From Planctomycetota bacterium (GTDB lineage Bacteria > Planctomycetota > PUPC01 > JACPCR01): a DNA stretch of 13,706 nt. A model generated the notes under the pieces. The model made no database searches. It saw nothing but the letters and a program-made list of their open reading frames with translations, and was not told the DNA's origin. Position 1 is the stretch's first letter; every line of letters starts with the position of its first letter. The stretch spans positions 1 to 13,706 of the forward strand of contig JASLXP010000881.1 in NCBI GenBank assembly GCA_030740295.1. The letters run 5' to 3'. The position numbers and the translations under genes were made by a program. Below are positions 7,390 to 13,706 of this stretch, in pieces.

Positions 7390-7690
7390 GAGGACCACGG
7401 ATGAAGAGGGCCACGGATGAAGAGGGCCACGGATAGGCCTCTTATTCGGAACGAATGAAGCACTCGAGGCATTTCATTCGCGGTTCTCTTCATCCGCGGT
7501 TCTCTTCATCCGTGGTCCTCTTCATCCGTGGTCCTCTTCATCCGCGGTCCTCTCTTCTTCATCCGAGGTTCTCTCTTCATCATCCGCGGTTCTCTCTCCT
7601 TCACCCGCGGCCCTCTTCATCCGCGGTCCTCTCTTCTTCATCCGCGGTCCTCTTCATCCGCGGTCCTCTTCATCCGCCTTCCTCTTCATC
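7390..7690. repeat. 16-bp minisatellite with inverted left arm
   Basis: About 12 direct copies of a 16-bp unit, consensus TTCATCCGCGGTCCTC, run from 7473 to 7684, then a decayed copy. Several copies are spaced by an extra 5 bp (TCTTC or TCTCC), giving a 21-bp period. Each good copy contains the palindrome CCGCGG. Three copies (two full, one cut) lie inverted at 7390-7434; this 45-nt arm matches the complement of 7492-7536 at 41 positions, so the region can fold into a long hairpin. Inside the loop, CGAATGAA (7452-7459) and TTCATTCG (7473-7480) form a second perfect stem. It occupies the whole 334-bp gap between creatininase stop and sulfatase start; no gene is supported there. Confidence 0.9.
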
Positions 7691-7692
7691 CT

Positions 7693-8433
7693 CTACTTAT
7701 CCCAGACTCGAGGATCAAGATCCCTCGACCACACATGCTGCGTCATTTCGGTAAACCGTCCGCTGAGCATCCCTTCAACGTATTCGACGGTCTTGGCAAC
7801 CGCGAACTCGGCGAATTTTTCACCCTTTTCAGCGGTGGCCAGTTTCGCTTCGGAATCTTCGATGGCATCGTGTCGCACGTTTTCGGGGAAGAGGTGGAGC
7901 GCCATGGAAGTCTCGTATTCGGTCGCGTGGCCTGGGATACCCGTCTCACAGACCTCCTCTGCCTCATCGCGAGACAGATTCCAGTACGAGTTGAATTGAA
8001 GATTCACGTCAGGCATCACGTTTTGAAAATAGAGCTGCCACTGGCGCAGCATGCCGTAGACCGGCTGTTCGTGTCCGCCGTGCCCATTTAGAACCAGAAT
8101 GTGTTTGCAGCCGTGCCGCGCCATGCATTCGATAGCATCAAACAGGACGGTCATCCACGAGCCTGGCTTCGCGGACAGCGTGCCCTTGTGCATCATGTGA
8201 TGTTCCGAAATTCCGATACTCATAGGAACAGCGACGATGGCCTTTGGATAGAGCCTCTGCGCGGCCTGCTGTGCGACCCAGGTGGATGAACGGATGTCGT
8301 GCTCCATGGCCAGGTGTTCGAGATGCTGCTCGATGGCGCCGGTCGGAATGATGGCCACATTGAATTTGCCTTCCGCCATGGCTTCGCGCACCTCGCGACG
8401 GGTCATCTTTTGCACATTTATTTCTTCAGACAT
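7693..8433 (-). CDS. Creatininase-family metal-dependent amidohydrolase
   Basis: 246 residues, typical of the creatininase family (PF02633). Conserved metal-site pieces are PTGAIEQHLEHL (30-41, with Glu35 and His37), Asp46 in MEHD, NGHGGH (116-121, His118) and GHATEYETS (168-176). Family members open cyclic or linear amide bonds: creatinine amidohydrolase, the FAPy deformylase ArfB, and MftE in mycofactocin maturation. The exact substrate here is unknown and true creatininase activity is not implied. Cytoplasmic, with no signal peptide. It lies 11 bp after the aminotransferase stop, so the two are almost certainly one transcript. AAGG 7 nt before the ATG is a good Shine-Dalgarno. The repeat array begins right after its stop codon. 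Confidence 0.92.
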   Translation of the reverse strand: MSEEINVQKMTRREVREAMAEGKFNVAIIPTGAIEQHLEHLAMEHDIRSSTWVAQQAAQRLYPKAIVAVPMSIGISEHHMMHKGTLSAKPGSWMTVLFDAIECMARHGCKHILVLNGHGGHEQPVYGMLRQWQLYFQNVMPDVNLQFNSYWNLSRDEAEEVCETGIPGHATEYETSMALHLFPENVRHDAIEDSEAKLATAEKGEKFAEFAVAKTVEYVEGMLSGRFTEMTQHVWSRDLDPRVWDK

Positions 8434-8440
8434 GGCAGAT

Positions 8441-8444
8441 CCTT
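8441..8444 (-). promoter_or_regulatory. Ribosome binding site of the creatininase gene
   Basis: AAGG on the minus strand follows the TAA of the aminotransferase gene (8447-8445) directly and precedes the creatininase ATG by 7 nt. This supports the start at 8433 and coupled translation. Confidence 0.6.
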
Positions 8445-9614
8445 TTATTTTTCGTGGGAGAGAGTATTCAGGGCCTCCAGCAATGTATCGATTTCGTCTT
8501 CAAGAAGAAAGAAAGCAATGCTGGTACGCAGGCACTCCATACTGTCAGGGGCGGGGTTCTTGATAATGATGTTCCATCGCTCTCGCAACGCGCTCACGAG
8601 GTCCTCTCCCTTCCAGCCCTCGAGATCGAAGGTGACCAGTGCTGCTGAAAAGTCAGGCGATTCTGGTGTAAGCAGACGTGCCCCTGGAACGCTCTTCAAG
8701 CCCTCCTTAAGCCTGTTGCAGAGCAAAACCGTGCGCGCCCAGATGCTGTCAAGGCCGCATTCATCCAGGTAGTCCAGCGCGCTCACCCACGCGTGAATGA
8801 GCGGCCAAGGCCACGGCCCGTACTCGAAACGCTGCGCGGTCTCGTGCATCTCGTACGTATCGTGATCGAAGTCGAGAGCCTTTTCAGAACGCCCGCCAGC
8901 GTATGTGACTTCGATGTCATGCAGTCTTTCCTTCCGAATAAAGAGGACCCCTGACGAGTATGGCGCATACATCCACTTGTAGGAAAGGATGCCGGCGAAA
9001 TCGCAGCCGAGCTCTCGAAGGGGCATCGGGCAGAGCCCGGCCGAATGCGCAAGGTCGAGGAATGTCATGACGCCGCGCTCCCGTGCGGCATCGCAGAGCT
9101 CCTTTGCGGGAATCCGAAAACCGATGTCGGTACCGACGTGGCTGAGCGCGACGAGTTTTGTCCGATCCGTCATGCACTTCTTGAGCGCGTCGACCTGCTG
9201 TTCAGTATCTGGAACAAGCGGCATTCGGGTCACTTCGACGCCGAATCGATCACGGAGGTGTAATGCCGGGAGAAGGAGAGCGGCTTCTTCGTCCGCAGTA
9301 ATGATGATCTGATCCCCTTCGTGCCATTCCATCCCTCGCAACACTGTCTGGTAGCCTTCACTGACACCGCGCATCTGCGCAAGCTCATCCTTTTCAACGG
9401 AAAAGAATCGGGCGATGCGTTCCATGCTCTGCGCTCGCCGAGGCCACTCCATGTCCGGATAGATGATGTGCACCGGTCCGTGATCGAGGAGTTCCTGCAT
9501 GAGATCTGCATACGCATCCGCAACCGGCCGCGGCGTGATGCTTACACCACCGTTTTGGAACCACGTGTAACGTTCGAGAGCAGGGAAGTCGTTTCGAATT
9601 CTTTGGATGTTCAT
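8445..9614 (-). CDS. Class V PLP-dependent aminotransferase (SufS / isopenicillin-N epimerase-like)
   Basis: 389 residues with the fold-type I class V layout. The PLP-binding lysine is Lys213 in ILSYKWMYAPYSSGVLFI (209-226); Asp187 and His190 in FLDLAHSAG (185-193) are the usual cofactor contacts, and LSHVGTDIG (157-165) fits the phosphate-side loop. It lacks an obvious cysteine-desulfurase active-site Cys loop near the C-terminus, so an aminotransferase, epimerase or lyase acting on an amino compound is more likely than sulfur transfer. Cytoplasmic. It is first of a two-gene unit with the creatininase; the M20 peptidase lies upstream across a 141-bp gap holding a hairpin repeat. No Shine-Dalgarno is visible before the ATG (upstream bases CAGCCAACT), though the start agrees with family N-termini such as IRNDFPAL. 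Confidence 0.92.
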   Translation of the reverse strand: MNIQRIRNDFPALERYTWFQNGGVSITPRPVADAYADLMQELLDHGPVHIIYPDMEWPRRAQSMERIARFFSVEKDELAQMRGVSEGYQTVLRGMEWHEGDQIIITADEEAALLLPALHLRDRFGVEVTRMPLVPDTEQQVDALKKCMTDRTKLVALSHVGTDIGFRIPAKELCDAARERGVMTFLDLAHSAGLCPMPLRELGCDFAGILSYKWMYAPYSSGVLFIRKERLHDIEVTYAGGRSEKALDFDHDTYEMHETAQRFEYGPWPWPLIHAWVSALDYLDECGLDSIWARTVLLCNRLKEGLKSVPGARLLTPESPDFSAALVTFDLEGWKGEDLVSALRERWNIIIKNPAPDSMECLRTSIAFFLLEDEIDTLLEALNTLSHEK

Positions 9615-9649
9615 AGTTGGCTGAATGGGTGACGGCCCCGATTGTGATA

Positions 9650-9728
9650 GGTCAGACGAATGGAGGCAGACGAATAAGAAGAAACAGATAAAAGCAGCCT
9701 TAATTCGTCTGACTCCATTCGTCTGACC
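9650..9728. repeat. CAGACGAAT stem-loop repeat, copy B (double unit, long hairpin)
   Basis: The left arm 9650-9677 contains CAGACGAAT twice; the right arm 9700-9728 is its reverse complement with one mismatch and one extra base, around a 22-nt loop. The inner part (9667-9711) matches copy A at 5795-5832: same stem, AATAA after the left arm, AACAGATA (9683-9690) and CCTT in the loop. It lies between the M20 peptidase stop and the aminotransferase start, in the leader of the latter. No T-tract, so a terminator role is only possible, not shown. Confidence 0.85.
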
Positions 9729-9755
9729 ACTGTTGACCTCAAGGGGAGCTCCGAA

Positions 9756-10937
9756 TCACTCTCTCAGCCCGCAATAATGCGCGGCCGTGAGAGCATAAAC
9801 TTGTGCAGCGGATTCCATGCGCGAGATGGAGACGTTTTCAATATCCGCATGAGCGGTTTCGTTGGATGGCCCGTAGTAAATAGTCGGCACACCGCTGCCG
9901 TGCACGTAGAGATTCGCATCCCCGACAATTCGCATCCCGATGTGCTCCGCCTCAGAGCCAGTGACTGTCTTGTGCGCGGTCTCAGCCGCCTTCACGAGCG
10001 GGTCGTCTGCTGCGGTTTCAAACGGCTCTCGCTGATGTTCCATGCCGACCGATAGCTTCAGATTTCCTGCGTCCGCGAATGGCTGGGTTATTTCACGTAA
10101 TTCGTCGAGGATGCTCTCCGCGGTTTTGCCGGGTGTCCAGCGTCGTGTGCCTGTCAGCGCGCATCGCTGCGGAGTACGGTTGAAGTAATCTCCGGCTTTA
10201 ACGATGCCAAGATCGATGCGTTCGGGGCCGGCGAGGGGATGCGCTTCTCCTGAGTCAAGTTCCTTCTGCTTCTCGAGAATGCGCTGGATCAGATCGCTCA
10301 TGTGCCGGATCGGATTCTCAGAGAACGGGACAAAGTTCGTATGCCTGCCACCGCCTGCCTGGTCGAGATGGATCGTGAACACCATCGAGCCCATGCTCAT
10401 GACCCAGAGCTTATCCGGACCTTCTACGATCATAATCCGGTCGCAGAGAGTTCGTCCGCTGTTGATATCCTCAATCAATGCCTTCGGTCCGTCTTTCTCT
10501 GCTTCCGGCTCTTCGTGCCCGACCACTGCGGTTAGCCACAGGTCACCTTGCAGCTCTGTGCCGGTTTCAATGATGGCTTTCGCGACGCCGAGTATCGCAG
10601 CCATACCGCCTTTCATATCCGTGGTGCCGCGGCCAAAGAGCAGGTCTCCCTCTCGAAAACAGGGCTGATTATTCTGATTAGGGATCGTGTCGAGATGGCC
10701 GTTCAGCATGAGGGTCCGCCCGTCACCGCTGCCTGCGATGCGCGCATAGAGATTATTTCTGCCTGGTGTTACCTCACGGACATCAACGTTCAGCCCAAGA
10801 TCGCGCAGCATCCCTTCATACGCAGCACATACGGCCTCCTCGTGCATCGTGACACTCGGAATCCTGACGAGCTCCTCGGACCGGTCGACAATCCAATTGC
10901 CATCGATGGCATTGAGGATGTAATTCGGTTGGGACAT
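9756..10937 (-). CDS. M20-family metallopeptidase (ArgE/DapE/ACY1 type)
   Basis: 393 residues, normal length for the family. Two-zinc site residues are in place: LNGHLDTIP (78-86, His81 and Asp83), GRGTTDMKGG (102-111, Asp107 bridging), GHEEPE (140-145, Glu142 as catalytic base and Glu143) and His363 in NETAHADIENV. A dimerisation domain (~185-300) interrupts the catalytic domain, as in DapE and ArgE. The family hydrolyses amide bonds of N-acyl or N-carbamoyl amino acids, succinyl-diaminopimelate or small peptides; nothing here picks one. Cytoplasmic. It precedes the aminotransferase-creatininase pair on the same strand across a hairpin repeat, and its own leader holds the 141-bp nested repeat. 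AGGAG lies 12 nt before the ATG, a rather long spacing. Confidence 0.94.
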   Translation of the reverse strand: MSQPNYILNAIDGNWIVDRSEELVRIPSVTMHEEAVCAAYEGMLRDLGLNVDVREVTPGRNNLYARIAGSGDGRTLMLNGHLDTIPNQNNQPCFREGDLLFGRGTTDMKGGMAAILGVAKAIIETGTELQGDLWLTAVVGHEEPEAEKDGPKALIEDINSGRTLCDRIMIVEGPDKLWVMSMGSMVFTIHLDQAGGGRHTNFVPFSENPIRHMSDLIQRILEKQKELDSGEAHPLAGPERIDLGIVKAGDYFNRTPQRCALTGTRRWTPGKTAESILDELREITQPFADAGNLKLSVGMEHQREPFETAADDPLVKAAETAHKTVTGSEAEHIGMRIVGDANLYVHGSGVPTIYYGPSNETAHADIENVSISRMESAAQVYALTAAHYCGLRE

Positions 10938-10961
10938 TGACGCTTAGCGCTCCTCTCCATG

Positions 10962-11102
10962 AATACTCCGAAGAATGCATTGTGGGGCGGGCGTCCCGCC
11001 GCCGAAGCAGCGAAGCTGCTCTTCCGAGCCTTGAGCGACTTCGTCGCTAAGACGGGCGGTACGCCTGCCCCACATATCACTGCTGTATCCTGTTGGAGTA
11101 TT
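10962..11102. repeat. 141-bp nested inverted-repeat element (MITE- or REPIN-like)
   Basis: Outer ends AATACTCC (10962-10969) and GGAGTATT (11095-11102) are perfect inverted copies. Inside, the 20-bp arms 10981-11000 and 11055-11074 (GTGGGGC...CCGCC type) match at 18 of 20. Between them are two perfect hairpins: AGCAGC-GAA-GCTGCT (11006-11020) and AGCGAC-TTC-GTCGCT (11034-11048). The whole can fold as a cloverleaf: one long stem with two side hairpins. It encodes nothing, and fills the gap between the nucleotidyltransferase stop and the M20 peptidase start. No target-site duplication was recognised. Confidence 0.75.
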
Positions 11103-11123
11103 ATGAGAACGACCACTTAGTTT

Positions 11124-11591
11124 TCAGTTGTTTTGCATCCAGTATTCCCGGAAAGCACGGAGGCGGGGGAGAGACTCCAAGTCTTTCTGTCTTCCGCTGG
11201 CTTCTTTGCTGGCGATGATGTCGTCGAGATGACAGACGGGGAAACCTTCAACTTCAACTCTACGCATCCAGGCGTCTTCAAATCGTTCGATACCATCAGG
11301 GGCGAAAATCAGGTCAAGATCAAAAGGTCCGTTTTTCAGTTGTACGAAGTCCTTACCACGTACGATTTCATCCGCCTGACTTTCAGTAAGACCGAACCCC
11401 AGTTGCGTAAGTGCTGTGACAAGAGCCGCCCCGTTCTTGCGGTTGCGCTCGACAAACAGATCGGCGTCCTGAGTGGTATCCGGGAATCCAAGAAGAATTG
11501 CCGCAGACTTGCCAAGGAACAGATATCGGACCCCGTGATCTGCCAGAGCATCACGAACTTCTTGTGCCTGCCGGTATTCAAACGCTGCCAT
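11124..11591 (-). CDS. Small nucleotidyltransferase (MNT / AbiEii-like fold)
   Basis: 155 residues from ATG at 11591. Motifs of the minimal nucleotidyltransferase superfamily are GKSAAILLGFPDTTQDADL (27-45): the Gly-x-Ser element, then Asp42 and Asp44 as metal ligands, and a third acidic site FDLDLIF (90-96, Asp91/Asp93). The C-terminal ASKEASGRQKDLESL (~133-147) is the Lys/Arg-rich helix typical of AbiEii-like proteins and related DUFs. It probably transfers nucleotides to a protein or RNA; members serve in toxin-antitoxin and abortive infection pairs, but also as orphans. The frame is open further upstream (to 11747), but that would lie deep inside the preceding gene. It overlaps that gene by 14 bp, indicating coupled translation. 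The nested repeat element starts 21 bp after its stop. Confidence 0.82.
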   Translation of the reverse strand: MAAFEYRQAQEVRDALADHGVRYLFLGKSAAILLGFPDTTQDADLFVERNRKNGAALVTALTQLGFGLTESQADEIVRGKDFVQLKNGPFDLDLIFAPDGIERFEDAWMRRVEVEGFPVCHLDDIIASKEASGRQKDLESLPRLRAFREYWMQNN

Positions 11592-11850
11592 AGCCCAGCC
11601 ACTCCGGGAGATTTTCGGTACACCAGTGCCGGTAATCTGCCATCGTCTCGAAAGATCGGTAATTGGCGTCGTCCAGCACAGGCTTGTAGGTGCGGATGAA
11701 TGCATAGCGCATTCGTATTTCCAGAGGCCGCCGTGACGCCGCTTCAAATTCTTCGAGCCATTCGGCAGGAATTCGCTCGGATTTACTCACTGTGTCGTTT
11801 GAGATTTCTGAGGACGAATCCGATTGAGATTCTTTAGGGCCTGTAACCAT
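11578..11850 (-). CDS. Conserved-looking 90-residue protein, partner of the nucleotidyltransferase
   Basis: 90 residues starting MVTGPKESQSD. A polar, Ser-rich N-terminus (1-28) leads to ERIPAEWLEEFEAASRRP and a compact C-terminal half rich in Arg, Tyr and Trp (ending PEWLGYGSV). I recognise no named domain, though proteins of this look occur before similar nucleotidyltransferases in related bacteria (from memory, not checked). AGGA 6 nt before the ATG (11860-11857) is a good Shine-Dalgarno. Its end overlaps the nucleotidyltransferase start by 14 bp (ATG at 11591, TGA at 11580-11578). It could be an antitoxin or accessory protein, but no DNA-binding motif is evident. The 128-bp gap to the upstream sulfatase shows no clear terminator. 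Confidence 0.75.
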   Translation of the reverse strand: MVTGPKESQSDSSSEISNDTVSKSERIPAEWLEEFEAASRRPLEIRMRYAFIRTYKPVLDDANYRSFETMADYRHWCTENLPEWLGYGSV

Positions 11851-11978
11851 GATGATTCCTAAATAATGGTTTGCGAGACCCCCTCATCATAATCTGATGT
11901 TGCCAAAATACACTCCAGGGCACCTCCTTCTCACTTCCGTCAAGAAATCCCATCCGCCCGTGAATAAGTTCCCGCATC

Positions 11979-13673
11979 CTACTTTTTCGCTTTTGGCTTT
12001 GGCTTCGGTTTTCTGGGCTTCTGCCAAGGAATGACATTGGCGCGCTCGGCGTACGACTGCCACATGGCTGCGAGAGCCTGGGCGCGCTCGGGCTGCGCTC
12101 CGGCCAGGTTGTTCAGCTCGGAGCGGTCGGCCTCCATGTCGTAGAGCTCCCATTTTCCATTGCGGCCGCGGGCGACGAGTTTCCATTTGTCCTGGCGGAC
12201 CGCGCGGTTGCCTTCGTGCTCCCAGTAGATGGCTTCACGCTCGATCTTCTTGCCTTCGAATGCGGGCTTGAGGCTCTTGCCTTCGAGCGGTTTTATTCTG
12301 TTGCCTTTGTAATCGGTGGGGTAGGTTGTGCCGGAGATATCTACGCACGTGGCCATCAGGTCGATGAGGTGGCTGGGCTGGTGTTCCAGTTCTCCCTTGC
12401 GTTTGATACCGGACGGCCAATGGGCGATGAGCGGCGTTGAGATGCCGCCTTCGTGCACCCAGTGTTTGTATTCACGGAACGGGACGTTCGAGACGTTGGC
12501 CCAGCCTCTGCCGTAACCGATGTAAGTATCGGCCGGGCCGGGCAGGACACCGGTGCCTCTGAGCACTGGCCAGCCGTCGCGAGTCTGGCGTGGGATCATC
12601 CCGGTCTGGAGAGCTTTCGGATCCATGGGTTTGAATTTCGGCTTATCCGCGCGCACCTGGTTGCCGCGGCGTCCCATGCCTTCTGCACAGCCTCCGTTGT
12701 CCTCGAAGTACATGACGAGCGTGTTATCGAGCATGTTGTTCTTCTTGAGCTCATTCACGATGCGACCGATGCCCTGATCCATGTTGTCAACCATCGCGGC
12801 GTAGACTTCCATGCACGCGGCTTCCCATTCTTTGTTCTGGACTCTTTTCCAATCGCCGGCCTGCGGGGACATGTTCCAGTGCTTTTCTATGACACCGAGC
12901 TCGAGCATCTTTTTGTAGCGTGCCTCTCGAATGGCCTTGTATCCGACGTTGTATTTGCCCTTGTATTTCGCGATGTCTTTGGGATGGGCATGCATGGGCC
13001 AGTGCGCAGATGTGTAGGCCACATAGATAAAAAACGGTTTGTCTGCGTTCTGCTTTGCGTGATCCGATATATATCGCACCGCGTGGTCGCTGATCGCATC
13101 GGTGTAGTAGTAATCTTTGGGCTTGTATTCCGGATCCGCGTAAGGGGAGATGTAGGTATTGTCGCGGGTGAGCGTATTGGGATCGAAGAAGCTTCCTGCG
13201 CCGTGGATGGTGCCATAGAAACGATTGAAGCCGCGCTGCACTGGCCAATTGACTTTCGGGCCAGTTGGTTTGGTCTCCTTGGTGATATGCCACTTGCCGG
13301 CCATGTAAGTGCGATAGCCGTTCGTGCCGAGCACCTCGGCGATGGTCATACACTGTCTGTTGAGATTGCCGCGGTAACCATCAACTCCCCGGTCGCTCAT
13401 CATATGGCCCACTCCGGCCTGGTGGGGATAGAGTCCGGTGAGCAGGCTGGCGCGCGTCGGGCAGCATCGTGCAGTGTTGTAGAACTGGGTGAAGCGGAGC
13501 CCGTCTGTGGCGAGCGCGTCGAGGTTTGGCGTTTCAATCTCGCTGCCGTAACAGCCGATGTCTGAGTAGCCCATGTCATCGCCCATCATCAGGATGATGT
13601 TGGGTTGATCGGCGGCGGAAAGAAAGTTTGTCGACACGAGGACACAGAAAATTGACTGGATCAGTAGACGCAT
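11979..13673 (-). CDS. Arylsulfatase-like sulfatase, formylglycine-dependent, secreted
   Basis: 564 residues. A clear signal peptide (MRLLIQSIFCVLVSTNFLSA) precedes ADQPNIILMMGDDMGY. The sulfatase signature is CCPTR starting at Cys70 (70-74), preceded by NTAR; further active-site marks are Asp32/Asp33, GKWH (126-129), His224, and FEDNGG (323-328, Asp325/Asn326). A large insert (~330-400) containing GRRGNQVRADKPKF and the stretch REYKHWVHEGG is typical of the long arylsulfatases abundant in Planctomycetes and Lentisphaerae (possibly SulfAtlas S1_4, unverified). The C-terminus is a Lys/Pro-rich basic tail (KPRKPKPKPKAKK). It would cleave sulfate esters of polysaccharides or aryl sulfates in the periplasm. 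It differs clearly from the sulfatase at 5841-7358. Start chosen because the signal peptide begins there; the sequence upstream lacks a good Shine-Dalgarno. Confidence 0.95.
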   Translation of the reverse strand: MRLLIQSIFCVLVSTNFLSAADQPNIILMMGDDMGYSDIGCYGSEIETPNLDALATDGLRFTQFYNTARCCPTRASLLTGLYPHQAGVGHMMSDRGVDGYRGNLNRQCMTIAEVLGTNGYRTYMAGKWHITKETKPTGPKVNWPVQRGFNRFYGTIHGAGSFFDPNTLTRDNTYISPYADPEYKPKDYYYTDAISDHAVRYISDHAKQNADKPFFIYVAYTSAHWPMHAHPKDIAKYKGKYNVGYKAIREARYKKMLELGVIEKHWNMSPQAGDWKRVQNKEWEAACMEVYAAMVDNMDQGIGRIVNELKKNNMLDNTLVMYFEDNGGCAEGMGRRGNQVRADKPKFKPMDPKALQTGMIPRQTRDGWPVLRGTGVLPGPADTYIGYGRGWANVSNVPFREYKHWVHEGGISTPLIAHWPSGIKRKGELEHQPSHLIDLMATCVDISGTTYPTDYKGNRIKPLEGKSLKPAFEGKKIEREAIYWEHEGNRAVRQDKWKLVARGRNGKWELYDMEADRSELNNLAGAQPERAQALAAMWQSYAERANVIPWQKPRKPKPKPKAKK

Positions 13674-13706
13674 AGGAACGAGGTTAGGATTGCTGGATTC
13701 TGGATT

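Noticed and set aside
7473..7690. CRISPR array
   Set aside because: Units are contiguous at 16 or 21 bp with no unique spacers and no cas genes nearby.
7455..8091. Plus-strand frames reading FIRGPLHPRSS-type repeats
   Set aside because: Direct translation of the 16-bp minisatellite running into antisense of the creatininase gene; low complexity and no ribosome site.
10790..11116. 108-codon minus-strand frame across the nested repeat
   Set aside because: Overlaps the M20 peptidase N-terminus in another frame and is mostly a translation of the repeat element.
11592..11747. 52-codon N-terminal extension of the nucleotidyltransferase
   Set aside because: It lies wholly inside the 90-residue gene in another frame and adds no recognisable sequence; the domain begins just after Met at 11591.
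12453..13565. 370-codon plus-strand open frame
   Set aside because: Antisense to the secreted sulfatase, whose signal peptide and active-site motifs are all in place on the minus strand.

Overview
The window reads as a piece of a PVC-superphylum genome (Planctomycetota, Verrucomicrobiota, Lentisphaerota or Kiritimatiellota). The signs are an ECF-like sigma factor placed directly before a Hanks-type Ser/Thr kinase fused to WD40 repeats, two secreted formylglycine-type sulfatases, a Gfo/Idh/MocA sugar oxidoreductase, and GC-rich intergenic fold-back repeats. The phylum cannot be fixed from this sequence alone. Nine of the ten genes are on the minus strand; only the oxidoreductase is on the plus strand.

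Region 1 (1-4560) is a sigma factor-kinase operon read leftwards. The 213-residue sigma factor (4483-3842) is followed after 10 bp by a giant cytoplasmic-looking kinase (3831 to beyond base 1) with at least 17 WD40 repeats. The kinase open frame has no stop inside the window, so it is truncated by the window edge. A near-consensus sigma70-type promoter (4560-4533) with a perfect palindrome over the predicted transcription start lies just upstream.

Region 2 (4780-7358) holds a Gfo/Idh/MocA oxidoreductase on the plus strand, convergent with a Cys-type sulfatase. Region 3 (7390-10937) is an M20 metallopeptidase, a class V PLP aminotransferase and a creatininase-family amidohydrolase in a row; the last two are 11 bp apart and surely co-transcribed. 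They look like a catabolic set acting on C-N (amide) bonds, substrate unknown. Region 4 (11124-11850) is an overlapping pair: a 90-residue protein and a small MNT-fold nucleotidyltransferase, possibly toxin-antitoxin-like. Region 5 (11979-13673) is a second, different sulfatase.

The gaps are unusual. Three consecutive gaps on the minus strand, and the convergent gap at 5806, carry fold-back repeats: a 16-bp minisatellite with inverted arms (7390-7690), two copies of a CAGACGAAT stem-loop with a conserved loop word (5795-5832 and 9650-9728), and a 141-bp nested inverted-repeat element (10962-11102). No tRNA, rRNA, CRISPR array, transposase or integrase was seen.
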